A stretch of DNA of 64,000 nt from Paraburkholderia translucens (lineage in GTDB: Bacteria > Pseudomonadota > Gammaproteobacteria > Burkholderiales > Burkholderiaceae). The notes under the pieces were generated by a model. That model did no database searches. It had not been told where the DNA came from and worked only from the letters and a program-made list of their open reading frames with translations. This document shows, one piece after another, positions 8,573 to 16,399 of this stretch (position 1 is its first letter; the number at the start of each line of letters is the position of its first letter). The position numbers and the translations under genes were made by a program. The stretch is from NCBI RefSeq assembly GCF_020881035.1, contig NZ_JAJITC010000001.1, positions 620,001 to 684,000 on the forward strand, read 5' to 3'.

Positions 8573-9283
8573 CACGCTCAGATAAGCGCGCCTCACGGTT
8601 TCGTTCCGTGCGAGTTCGCCAATCGTGCCGCTGAAACGGATCTGCCCTTTTTCGAGCACATACGCGCGGTCGCTGACCAGCCCGGCGAAGTGCAGATTCT
8701 GTTCAGATAGCAGAATGGACAGCCCTTCGCGCTTCAGTTCGAGAATCATGTTCGCCATCTGCTCGACGATCACGGGCGCGACGCCTTCGGACGGTTCATC
8801 GAGCAGCACCAGATACGGATTGCCCATCAGCGTGCGCGAGACGGTCAGCATCTGCTGCTCGCCGCCGCTCATCTGGCCGCCGGGCCGATTGGGCATTTCG
8901 CCGAGATTCGGGAACAGGCGGAACAGCTTTTCGGGCGTCCATTGCGGTGCGCCTTCGCGCGGCGGCTGACGGCCCGTGTCGAGGTTCTCCAGCACAGTCA
9001 GGTCCGCGAACACGCGGCGGTCCTCAGGCACGAAACCGGCGCCCATGCGCGCGATCTTGTACGGCGCGAGCGCGCTGATGTTCTGGCCGCGAAACGTCAC
9101 TTCGCCGCGGCGGCGCGGCAGCAGTCCCATCACCGCTTTCATCGTCGTCGATTTGCCGGCGCCGTTGCGGCCCATCAACGCGACTACTTCGCCACGGCCG
9201 ACTTCGAGTGCGACGTCGAACAGGATTTGAGCACGACCGTAGAACGCGTTGAGGCCGGAGACTTTCAGCATCGGTTCGCTCAT
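8570..9283 (-). CDS. livF: Branched-chain-type ABC transporter ATPase LivF
   Basis: 237 residues. Walker A GRNGAGKST, signature MSGGEQQML and Walker B LVLLDEPSEG are intact, followed by the switch His region LSEQNLHFA. The LivF subfamily is indicated by short length and by the start LKVSGLNAFYGRAQIL. Its ATG overlaps the LivG stop by four bases (ATGA), indicating translational coupling. With LivG it powers the fused permease upstream. It ends directly at the cytochrome remnant. Confidence 0.92.
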   Translation of the reverse strand: MSEPMLKVSGLNAFYGRAQILFDVALEVGRGEVVALMGRNGAGKSTTMKAVMGLLPRRRGEVTFRGQNISALAPYKIARMGAGFVPEDRRVFADLTVLENLDTGRQPPREGAPQWTPEKLFRLFPNLGEMPNRPGGQMSGGEQQMLTVSRTLMGNPYLVLLDEPSEGVAPVIVEQMANMILELKREGLSILLSEQNLHFAGLVSDRAYVLEKGQIRFSGTIGELARNETVRRAYLSV

Positions 9284-10092
9284 TGCTGCGTCCCCCGCCC
9301 GTTTTGCGCGTTGTCCGCGGAGTTTCGTAGCGGCGCGTGCGGGCGGAACGTCTTCCCCGTGCCGAAATAGACTTCCTGCACGCGCGCGTCGTTGCGGATC
9401 GTGTCGGCGTCGCCCTCGGCGATCAGCTTGCCGCGCGCAAGCACGATCATCCGGTCGGCGTACGCGAATACGACGTCCATGCTGTGTTCTGTGAACAGCA
9501 CGCCGATCTTGTGTTCCGTCACGAGACGTTTGGTCAATGCCATCAGTTCGTTGCGCTCCTTCGGCGCCATCCCGGCGGTCGGCTCGTCCATCAACAGCAG
9601 CTTTGGCCGGTTTGCAAGCGCGATCGCGAGTTCCACGCGCTTTACGTCGCCATACGCGAGCACGCCGCACGCGCGCTTCGCATGCTCGCTCATGCCGACC
9701 TGTTCGAGCAGCGCGAACGCTTCGTCGGCAAAGTGCGAGCCTGCCGGCTTCCACAGGCCGAAAGTCTTTTTCTCGCGCGACACCAGCGCCATCTGCACGT
9801 TTTCGAGCACCGTCATGGAGTTGAACGTCGCGGCGATCTGGAACGTGCGGCCGACGCCACGTCGCCAGATATCGCGCGGCCGCATGCCGACGAGTTCATG
9901 ACCATCGAGCAGGATCGACCCCGCCGACGGCTGCAACTGCCCGTTGACCATGTTGAAACAGGTGGACTTGCCCGCGCCGTTGGGACCCAGCAGTGCCAGC
10001 AGTTGCCCGGCTTCGAGCTCGAATGAAACGTCGTCAACAGCCTTCACTCCGCCGAACGACCGCGACAGACCGCTCACGCGCAACAGGCTCAT
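9280..10092 (-). CDS. livG: Branched-chain-type ABC transporter ATPase LivG
   Basis: 270 residues from the ATG with AAGGAGG upstream; the much longer open frame 5' of it is antisense noise over the permease. Walker A GPNGAGKST, an atypical signature LAYGDVKR as is usual for LivG, Walker B LLLMDEPTAG and the LFTEHSMDVV switch region are present. It overlaps the permease stop and the LivF start by ATGA at both ends. It pairs with LivF as the nucleotide-binding dimer. Confidence 0.92.
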   Translation of the reverse strand: MSLLRVSGLSRSFGGVKAVDDVSFELEAGQLLALLGPNGAGKSTCFNMVNGQLQPSAGSILLDGHELVGMRPRDIWRRGVGRTFQIAATFNSMTVLENVQMALVSREKKTFGLWKPAGSHFADEAFALLEQVGMSEHAKRACGVLAYGDVKRVELAIALANRPKLLLMDEPTAGMAPKERNELMALTKRLVTEHKIGVLFTEHSMDVVFAYADRMIVLARGKLIAEGDADTIRNDARVQEVYFGTGKTFRPHAPLRNSADNAQNGRGTQQ

Positions 10093-12041
10093 AGGCCCTC
10101 CTTGACCGCGGCGGTCCGTTGTGACGGCGACGCGGCGCCGCCGTTGGTCTTGTCTGCCTGATCGTCGTTGGCATCGCCGAAACGCTCGCGAATGAAGCCG
10201 ACGATACCCTGCGGAAACGCGATCACCAGCAGCAGGATCGCGAAACCGAGCAGCGCCTGCCAGTAGTCGGTCTGGCGCGCGACCGTATCCTGCAGCCAGG
10301 TGAACACGGCCGCGCCGACGATCGGCCCGCTCAACGTTTGCAAGCCGCCGAGCAGCACCATCACGAGGCCATCGACCGAACGGCTCACGCTGATCACTTC
10401 GGGCGAGATATTGCCCTTCGAAAACGCGTACAGCGATCCGGCGAGTCCGCAGAACAGCGCGGCGATCACGAACGACGCCCACTGCACCCGCTTCACGTCG
10501 ATGCCTATCGCCTCGGCACGCAGCGCGGAATCGCGCGACGCGCGCATCGCGTAACCGAGCGGCGAGAACAGCATGCGGCGCAACAGCCACACACCGAGCA
10601 CCGCGCACGCGAGCGTCAGGTAGTAGAACGCGACCGGCGAGGACAGCCAGTTCGACGGCCACAGGCCGAGGATGCCGTTGCTGCCGCCGGTCACGTCGTC
10701 CCACTGGAACACGACCGACCAGACGATCTGCGCGAACGCGAGCGTCAGCATCGCGAGATAGACGCCGGAGAGGCGCACGCAGAACCAGCCGAACACGAGT
10801 GCGCCGACCACGGCGAGCAGCGGCCCGAGCAGAAGCGCGCCTTCCATCGGCAGGTTCAGCACCTTGAGGAACAGCGCCGCGCCGTATGCGCCGAGTCCAA
10901 AGTACGCGGCATGGCCAAACGAATGCAGGCCGCCCGGACCCATGATGAAATGCAGGCTCGTCGCGAACAGCACTGCGATCAGGATTTCGACGAGCAGCAC
11001 CGGCATATACGGAAACACGCTGGCCGCGAGCGGCGCGAGTATGAGCACCAGCAACACGAAGGCGACGAGCCACTTCAGACGCTTGCCCGCCGGGCGCAAC
11101 GGCGTTTCCGGCGCGCCCATCGCGCGCACCGCGGCGCTCGCGCGGCCGAGCAAACCCCATGGCCGCACCACCAGCACGACCGCCATCACGACGAATTCGG
11201 CCACCAGCGTGAAGCGGCTCAGCGACAAACCGATACCGAAGATCGTCACGTGTCCGATGCCGATGCACAGCGCCTTGATCTCGGCGATCAGCAACGCCGC
11301 GACGAACGCGCCAGGAATCGAACCCATCCCGCCGACCACGACGACCACGAACGCATTGCCGATCGTCTCGAGATCGAGCGACAGGTTCGCCGACATGCGC
11401 GGTCCTTGCAGCGCGCCACCGAGTCCCGCGAGAAACGCGCCGGCGAAGAATACCCCGGTAAAGAGCCATGCCTGATTGATGCCGAGCGCGCCGAGCATCT
11501 CGCGATCCTGAGTCGCGGCGCGCACCAGCGTGCCCCAGCGCGTGCGCGTCAACGCGTACCACAGCAGCAGCAGTACGGCCGGGCCGATCACGATCAGCGC
11601 GATATCGTAAGCGGGCAGCGGATGACCGAGAAAATCGACCGCGCCCGCGAGATGCGGAGCGCGTGGACCGAACAGATCGTCGGGGCCCCATAGCCATAGC
11701 GCGGTATCGCGAAAGATCAGCACGAGCGCGAAAGTGGCGAGCAGATGGAACAACTCTGGCGCCTGATAGATCCGCCGCAGCACGACGATTTCGACGAGCG
11801 CGCCGAGCACGGCGACCGCGAGCGCGGCGGCCAGCACCGACAACCAGAAGCCGGCCGCCGTGTGGCCGAAGCGGCTCGCCATGCTATACGCGACGTAGAT
11901 GCCGAACATATAGAACGAGCCGTGCGCAAAGTTGACGATGCGCGTCACGCCGAAGATCAACGACAAACCGGCGGCGACCAGAAACAGCGTCGACGCGTCG
12001 GCGAGTCCATTGACCAGTTGTACGAGCAGATTCGAAAACAT
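10089..12041 (-). CDS. Fused LivH-LivM ABC permease
   Basis: 650 residues, about twice a single permease. The first half (to about residue 300) is LivH-like with VNGLADASTLFLVAAGLSLIFG and GGMGSIPGAF. After a loop around residues 300-325 the second half is LivM-like with HFIMGPGGLHSFGHAAYFGLGAYGA and SRDSALRAEAIGIDV. Fused LivHM proteins occur in many beta-proteobacterial cassettes for amides, aromatic acids or amino acids. It is the first gene of the permease-LivG-LivF operon, coupled by ATGA overlaps. Confidence 0.9.
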   Translation of the reverse strand: MFSNLLVQLVNGLADASTLFLVAAGLSLIFGVTRIVNFAHGSFYMFGIYVAYSMASRFGHTAAGFWLSVLAAALAVAVLGALVEIVVLRRIYQAPELFHLLATFALVLIFRDTALWLWGPDDLFGPRAPHLAGAVDFLGHPLPAYDIALIVIGPAVLLLLWYALTRTRWGTLVRAATQDREMLGALGINQAWLFTGVFFAGAFLAGLGGALQGPRMSANLSLDLETIGNAFVVVVVGGMGSIPGAFVAALLIAEIKALCIGIGHVTIFGIGLSLSRFTLVAEFVVMAVVLVVRPWGLLGRASAAVRAMGAPETPLRPAGKRLKWLVAFVLLVLILAPLAASVFPYMPVLLVEILIAVLFATSLHFIMGPGGLHSFGHAAYFGLGAYGAALFLKVLNLPMEGALLLGPLLAVVGALVFGWFCVRLSGVYLAMLTLAFAQIVWSVVFQWDDVTGGSNGILGLWPSNWLSSPVAFYYLTLACAVLGVWLLRRMLFSPLGYAMRASRDSALRAEAIGIDVKRVQWASFVIAALFCGLAGSLYAFSKGNISPEVISVSRSVDGLVMVLLGGLQTLSGPIVGAAVFTWLQDTVARQTDYWQALLGFAILLLVIAFPQGIVGFIRERFGDANDDQADKTNGGAASPSQRTAAVKEGL

Positions 12042-12243
12042 CGCGACCCTCGGAAGCTCGCCGAACGACGCTTGCGCAACGCGCGCAGCGCCCCGATCGG
12101 CGGACGTTGCAGCGCGGGCGGCACCATGCGCGCCCGCGTCAACGGCAGGACACTACCAGTGAAACAACCCAGGCAACAAGCGAAGGTAACAAAGCGGCGG
12201 AAAAAGCGCCCGCTCAGCGCAAACCGTCCTCGCCCTTGATCTC

Positions 12244-12633
12244 GCTCGCCTGCAGGCCGCCGATGCGCGGCAGCGGCCGGCCCGACGCGGTCACTGCAAC
12301 CGCCACGACGATTTCGCTGGCGCGCGGCTCGTCGGCCACGCGCGTCTTGATCGCGTCGAAATGGCTGCGCACGTCGGCGGCGTCCTTGTGGCCGAGCGGC
12401 ACGTCGATCGCGGTGCCGAGGGTGCCGATCTTCTTCTCCGACGGCACCATTGCGGCGCCCTTCCCGACCGCCGCGCGCAGCGGCGCGTCGGGCTTCGCCT
12501 CATAGCGGCCCGCATACGGATTATCAATCGCCGCGATCGCGACCGCGCGGCGCGCGGGCGGCTCGACGGCCTCTCCCATTTCGATGCGTGTTTCGTCGAC
12601 CTGCACGGCCAGGTTGCGAAGCCTGATTGCCAT
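12244..12633 (-). pseudogene. Amino-acid-synthesis family (DUF1185) gene with internal deletion
   Basis: The frame reads LAVQVDETRIEMG, then ARRAVAIAAIDNPYAGRYE, then jumps to PLRAAVGKGAAMVPS and GTAIDVPLGHKDAADVRSHF, ending GRPLPRIGGL. This is the amino acid synthesis family (PF06684), normally about 190 residues, but the central part that should lie between NPYAGRY and the LRAAVGKGA motif, roughly 50 residues, is missing in frame. About 130 residues remain; the same frame runs a few codons past 12244. It sits upstream of the Liv cassette, where intact family members are often found. The start abuts the repeat-bearing island, suggesting rearrangement. Confidence 0.7.
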
Positions 12634-12673
12634 CTTTCGAGGTGCGCGACGTATACCTGATGATCGCGTCGCT

Positions 12674-12839
12674 CGGCTATTTCTATAACGCCAATCAGTA
12701 CACGCTCGGCGCTTTTCTCGGCGAACCGCTGATGGACGAGGCGGCACTCGCGCAGTGGCGCGAGGTGATCAAGGAGACGGTGCTGCGCGCACTGTGTGTG
12801 CAGGTGCCGGTAAGCGTTGTGGCGACGACTACCGCATAA
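12674..12839 (+). repeat. 166-bp direct repeat, copy 1 (encodes an orphan C-terminal protein tail)
   Basis: This stretch recurs at 14601-14766 with four base differences. In both copies it is open on the plus strand to the same TAA and would encode a tail starting GYFYNA and ending VVATTTA. The coding sequence in front differs completely: copy 1 has about 15 unrelated codons. Weaker similarity continues past the stop. It looks like the 3' end of a lost gene, carried along when the toxin/immunity unit was duplicated. I do not recognise the protein family. Confidence 0.75.
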
Positions 12840-13378
12840 AAAATATCGGCGCGCGCCGAATTCGCGAATGCCGTGCGGATTCCTTCTATACCAATCCTGA
12901 ACGGCGGTCATTCCTTCACAACCGTAACAGGTGGTTTCGTTTTGCGGCTTTCGTTTGTTGCGGTTTTCGTGGCTTGAGGCTTCACTGCGCCGACGTTCCT
13001 AACGTCCGGCTTTTTGCACATCTGGACTTTTATCGTTTTGTTCGTTGCGACTGCATTCTCCGCGTTCCCTTTTTGTTGCTTGGATTCGCATTCTTTACAT
13101 TGCGTTGCGCCGCACCGTGCGGCGTGACTTCGCGCTCCTGATGAATAGTCCGTTTTTCAAGCACAAACGCGCAAAAATCATAGGTGTGATTTTGTACGTT
13201 TTACCCGGTGCATCTGGACCGCGGGGTGGCCTTGGGGCGTCACACACACTACAGGGGGTACTCGCAACCTGGGCCATTTTTCGCCGTATGCCCAAACGGT
13301 TGATTTCGGTACAGTGCGTGTCCGCTGACGCTCGCGTCCAACAGCGCGATGCAGGAGCGCAGGTGAACCATTTTCACA
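12840..13378. other. AT-richer spacer with no recognisable gene
   Basis: About 540 bases between the repeat and the first toxin leader. It is visibly richer in T than its surroundings, with runs such as TTTCGTTTTGCGG, and contains short frames on both strands without family resemblance or ribosome sites. The composition contrasts with the flanking Liv and pca operons and supports foreign origin of the island. Confidence 0.5.
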
Positions 13379-13437
13379 TATCTTAAAAATTGTTCTCGAC
13401 AGGATGATCTGGTGTAATCGTTGATTCGTAAAACCAA
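13379..13437 (+). promoter_or_regulatory. Conserved 5' leader of the first toxin gene
   Basis: TATCTTAAAAATTGT at 13379 is found unchanged before the second toxin copy at 15061, at almost equal distance from the start (73 and 74 bases). Further on TTGATT-CGTAA-AACCAA (13421-13437) is the imperfect version of a palindrome that is perfect in copy 2. Conservation in both copies suggests promoter or operator function; recent duplication could also explain it. Confidence 0.45.
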
Positions 13438-13451
13438 CGAGGAAAAAACCA

Positions 13452-13823
13452 ATGGCGTGGATTTACAGACACAGCAGCGGCCTCCTGTATCACGACACGA
13501 TGCTCGTATACACAGGTGGGTATTCCGGTCGCGGCAAAGGGAAGGATAATCACGACATGCAATATGTACGCGACATCGGGCCCATCCCCGTTGGCGAGTA
13601 CACCATCGGGGCGCCGTTCAGGCATGACCATACAGGACCGTATTCGATGCGGCTCACTCCCATCAACGGGACGAATACACACGGGCGTGCTGGCTTCATG
13701 ATCCATGGCGACAGCATAAAAGAACCCGGCAACGCGTCAAACGGCTGCATCGTTTTGGACCCCACTATACGGATGAGAATCTGGAACAGTGGAGACAGAC
13801 TGCTAAAGGTGGTGCATCCATGA
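13452..13823 (+). CDS. Tlde1-like L,D-transpeptidase-fold toxin (DUF2778), putative T6SS effector
   Basis: 123 residues, start supported by GAGG. The sequence follows the DUF2778 pattern throughout: WIYRHSSGLLYHD, GYSGRGKGKDNHDMQYV, GPIPVGEYTIG, GPYSMRLTPI, and the catalytic segment GFMIHGDSIKEPGNASNGC with His and Cys 15 residues apart. This domain defines Tlde1, a type VI secretion effector that edits peptidoglycan as an L,D-carboxypeptidase/transpeptidase in the target periplasm. No signal peptide is present, as expected for T6SS delivery. Its stop overlaps the next start (ATGA), the usual toxin/immunity arrangement. Delivery by T6SS is inferred; no Hcp, VgrG or PAAR gene is visible. Confidence 0.82.
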   Translation: MAWIYRHSSGLLYHDTMLVYTGGYSGRGKGKDNHDMQYVRDIGPIPVGEYTIGAPFRHDHTGPYSMRLTPINGTNTHGRAGFMIHGDSIKEPGNASNGCIVLDPTIRMRIWNSGDRLLKVVHP

Positions 13824-14200
13824 AACGTTCTGTTGCAATCCTGCTGTTATCACTTTCCGCGGTGTGTCTGGCGAAACCCCCACCCTGCGACAGATGGCCA
13901 ACCAACGTAGCAGAAGGCAGACTGAGAAACGAGGGCATCATTGACCCGACGAAGATCGATCATTCCAAAACCATGGCCGTACGACTTGCCTCGGAGAAGA
14001 TCGGCAAAGACCGGTTCTACGGCAAGGACCTGTACCGTGAGGTCTATCACATTACCTACTACGAAAATAGCGGAAAGCAGGTAAGCGTTATTACTGTGAA
14101 CGACGCCGGATGGTCAGAATGTTCGATGAGTGGTGTCGAGGTTTTTCTTGTGTCGCAACACATGGGACCAGTCGAACCGCTGATTAAAGAGCTAAAGTAG
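13820..14200 (+). CDS. Exported immunity protein candidate for the Tlde1-like toxin
   Basis: 126 residues with a signal peptide (KRSVAILLLSLSAVCLAK). The mature protein has PPCDRWPTNVAEG, AVRLASEKIGK, YREVYHITYYE and VITVNDAGWSEC. Two Cys, one near the mature N-terminus and one near the C-terminus, could form a disulfide. Two paralogs follow at 15502 and 15906. Overlap with the toxin, export to the periplasm where Tlde1 acts, and duplication with the toxin all argue for immunity. I do not recognise a named family; it may be related in role to Tldi1. Confidence 0.7.
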   Translation: MKRSVAILLLSLSAVCLAKPPPCDRWPTNVAEGRLRNEGIIDPTKIDHSKTMAVRLASEKIGKDRFYGKDLYREVYHITYYENSGKQVSVITVNDAGWSECSMSGVEVFLVSQHMGPVEPLIKELK

Positions 14201-14358
14201 CTTTTCACGCGCGCCTTCCGACAAGCATGCGAAACTGACCGTGAAACGACAGGCGGTGCAGTCACAAAGGGAGCCAGTCACGTTTCGGTATGGTTGTCGT
14301 TACCAGTCAAAGATCGAGGTGTGCGTGGGCTCCCTTTCCATATTGCACTGGTTGATCG

Positions 14359-14529
14359 TTGTTGTTTTTTATCACCATCGTGGAGGTCATCCCTCTATGG
14401 CTGATCCTGAAAAAGGCGGGATATCCGGGAGCATGGTCGCTGTTGGCCTTCATCCCGGTGGTGAACATCATCCTGCTGTGGTTCAATGCTCTGGCCCGCT
14501 GGCCTGCGCCGAACACAGGACGACCCTGA
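14359..14529 (+). CDS. Short membrane protein or fragment
   Basis: From a TTG the frame gives 56 residues: LLFFITIVEVIPLWLILK, then KAGYPGAWSLLAFIPVVN and IILLWFNALARWPAP. Two hydrophobic helices around a GYPG turn with an IPVVN motif is a pattern seen in many small inner-membrane proteins. There is no ATG and no clear ribosome site, and an in-frame TGA lies just upstream, so this may be a 5'-truncated remnant. It lies between the first immunity gene and the second repeat copy. Confidence 0.4.
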   Translation: MLFFITIVEVIPLWLILKKAGYPGAWSLLAFIPVVNIILLWFNALARWPAPNTGRP

Positions 14530-14600
14530 CTGGTGAGGGCCAGTCGGAATCAACGAACTGAAATGGCCGGCCGCTACCGCAACCTTTCCTACTGCCAGTT

Positions 14601-14766
14601 CGGCTATTTCTATAACGCCAGTCAGTACACGCTCGGCGCTTTTCTCGGCGAACCGCTGATGGACGAGGCGGCACTCGCGCATTGGCGCGAGGTGATCAAG
14701 GAGACGGTGCTGCGCGCACTGTGTGTGCAGGTGCCGGCGAGCGTTGTGGCGACGACTACCGCATAA
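14601..14766 (+). repeat. 166-bp direct repeat, copy 2
   Basis: Matches 12674-12839 except at four bases, with the same reading frame and TAA. Here it follows the small membrane-protein fragment instead of the DUF1185 remnant, so upstream context differs while downstream context (toxin leader, toxin, immunity gene) is the same. It marks the left edge of the second toxin/immunity unit. Confidence 0.75.
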
Positions 14767-15060
14767 GTAATATTGGGCGCGCGGAATCGCGCAAGCCGTG
14801 GGGATTGCTTCGGTACCGTCAATCGTTGCGGCGTGGTTCTCTTTTCCCCTCGAATACAGCGCCTTTCAAGAACGGATTTGAATAGTCACGCCGTTTGGTT
14901 CCGCGCGTTCGCCCCCCGGATTGGACTGCGGGAGCGCTGTGGGGGCGTCACAGGAGATATCGGTGGTACGCGCAATCCGTACTCATATTTGCCGTGATCC
15001 CTCGCGATCCATGCGCTCGCCTCTGTCCGCTCAATACGGCATCCAGATGAAACTGACGCC

Positions 15061-15119
15061 TATCTTAAAAATTGTGCGCCGCTGAATGGTCTGATTTAAT
15101 CGTTGGTTCGTACAACCAA
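15061..15119 (+). promoter_or_regulatory. Conserved 5' leader of the second toxin copy, with palindrome
   Basis: Begins with TATCTTAAAAATTGT, identical to the leader of the first toxin. TTGGTT-CGTAC-AACCAA (15103-15119) is a perfect inverted repeat with a five-base centre, matching the imperfect version before copy 1. It could be an operator or an mRNA hairpin next to the ribosome site. Confidence 0.45.
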
Positions 15120-15134
15120 TATGGAAAAAGGACG

Positions 15135-15504
15135 ATGGTTTGGATTTACAGGCATGAAAGCCGCTTGTTGTATCACGACGACGAATACATCACAAATACC
15201 GGATATTCCGGCAAGGGCGAGCACAAGGACAGACACAGCAGCCAGTATGTCCACGACAAAGGACCGATCCCTGTCGGCCTGTATGAAATTACGGTACCGT
15301 TTCCGCACCCCAAAACCGGGGGGATTCAATGCGGCTCAACCCCGTTGCGGGAAGGAGCCTAGGCGGACGCGACGGCTTCATGATCCACGGCGACAGCATG
15401 AAAGAACCCGGCAACGCGTCAAATGGGTGTATCGTTCTGCGCTTGCCATTTCGGGAGAAAATCTGGAACAGTGGGGACAGAATGCTTAGGGTGGAACATC
15501 CATG
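15135..15504 (+). pseudogene. Second Tlde1-like toxin copy, frameshifted in a G run
   Basis: The first frame reads WIYRHESRLLYHDDEYI, GYSGKGEHKDRH, GPIPVGLYEI and stops at 15362. The remainder continues in another frame: DSMRLNPVAG, GFMIHGDSMKEPGNASNGC and a terminal WNSGDRMLRVEHP ending in TGA that overlaps the next start. The switch lies at six Gs (15318-15323). Seven Gs would restore one frame and give exactly the spacing seen in the intact copy, so one G has been lost. The catalytic His and Cys are downstream of the break, so the product as read is inactive. Confidence 0.8.
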
Positions 15505-15891
15505 AAATGCGCTCTTCCAGTCCTGCTGCTATTCCTTCCCGCACTATGCTTGGCGCAAGGCAGACCGAATCCACCATGCGACAGGTGGCCGACCAACATC
15601 GCCGAAAACAGCCTAAGAGACACAGGCATGCTTGGCAATATCGACTATACAAAAACCCAAGCCGTGCAACTGGCGTCCGAAAAAATAGGAAAATATGAGG
15701 ATGGCGAACAGTTGTGGCGTGAGGTCTATCACATTACCTTCCATGAGAAAAACGGAAATAAGATCAAGGTGATTACTGTGAACGACGCTGGCGAATTCGA
15801 ATGCTTGATCAGTTCCGTGGAGGTCTTTGTCGTTTCGAGGCATTTGCTGCCAGGAGTCGAGAACGACAGAATGTTCAAGCAGATAGAGTGA
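15502..15891 (+). CDS. Immunity protein candidate, paralog 2
   Basis: 129 residues with a signal peptide (MKCALPVLLLFLPALCLAQ). Shares PPCDRWPTNIAE, AVQLASEKIGK, LWREVYHITF and VITVNDAGEFEC with the first paralog. Its ATG overlaps the stop of the frameshifted toxin by ATGA, exactly as in unit 1. The gene is intact although its toxin is broken, as expected if protection from siblings with the active toxin is still selected. Confidence 0.7.
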   Translation: MKCALPVLLLFLPALCLAQGRPNPPCDRWPTNIAENSLRDTGMLGNIDYTKTQAVQLASEKIGKYEDGEQLWREVYHITFHEKNGNKIKVITVNDAGEFECLISSVEVFVVSRHLLPGVENDRMFKQIE

Positions 15892-15905
15892 GGCCCTTTG
15901 AATCC

Positions 15906-16253
15906 ATGAAACACGCTTTTGCAGTCCCGCTGCTATCCCTTCCCGCGTTATGTCTGGCGGAACCCGGATCATACCCGCCATGCGGCGACCGGTTTCCGGC
16001 CTATGTGGCCGAGATGGCGGTGAGAAAAACTGACATCCTCTCGCTGGATTTTGACCGTACGAAAACAAGGGCGGTGCGACTGGCGTCCGAGAAGATCGGT
16101 ATATATGAGGATGGCGAACCAATGTGGCGCGGGGTCTATCAGATTACCTTTGAGGAACGAAACGGAAATAAGATCAAGGTGGTTGCTGTGTACGGGATAG
16201 GCGAATCGGAGTGTACGATTCGTGACGAACCGTTTCGTATCGTTTCCAAATAG
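15906..16253 (+). CDS. Orphan immunity protein candidate, paralog 3
   Basis: 115 residues with a signal peptide (MKHAFAVPLLSLPALCLAE). Keeps YPPCGDRFPAYVAE, AVRLASEKIGIYEDGEP and WRGVYQITF, and Cys near the C-terminus, but lacks the final VEVFVVS part of paralogs 1 and 2. It starts 14 bases after paralog 2 with no toxin gene between. It is more diverged than paralogs 1 and 2, so it may protect against a variant toxin. No family is recognised beyond this local group. Confidence 0.65.
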   Translation: MKHAFAVPLLSLPALCLAEPGSYPPCGDRFPAYVAEMAVRKTDILSLDFDRTKTRAVRLASEKIGIYEDGEPMWRGVYQITFEERNGNKIKVVAVYGIGESECTIRDEPFRIVSK

Positions 16254-16399
16254 TTGCAGCTTGTCAGGGGGGACACTCGGTACAGGCAGATCGAGTGAAC
16301 CGCGCCGGTCTAGACCCGGACCCGCATCGCGCGGCCTCAGCGCGACGAAGACGTCCGTCGCGCTGTGGCTGATGAAGCGGAAGACCAAGTGCCCAGTCT

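Noticed and set aside
10338-11693. Long plus-strand frame of about 450 codons opposite the fused permease
   Set aside because: Low-complexity Arg/His/Glu-rich translation, antisense to a clearly conserved permease; a codon-bias shadow in GC-rich DNA.
9280-11697. 805-codon frame ending in LivG
   Set aside because: Only the last 270 codons are LivG; the rest is a shadow of the permease.
12840-13450. Possible genes in the AT-richer spacer
   Set aside because: Frames are short, lack ribosome sites and show no family resemblance; kept as spacer only.
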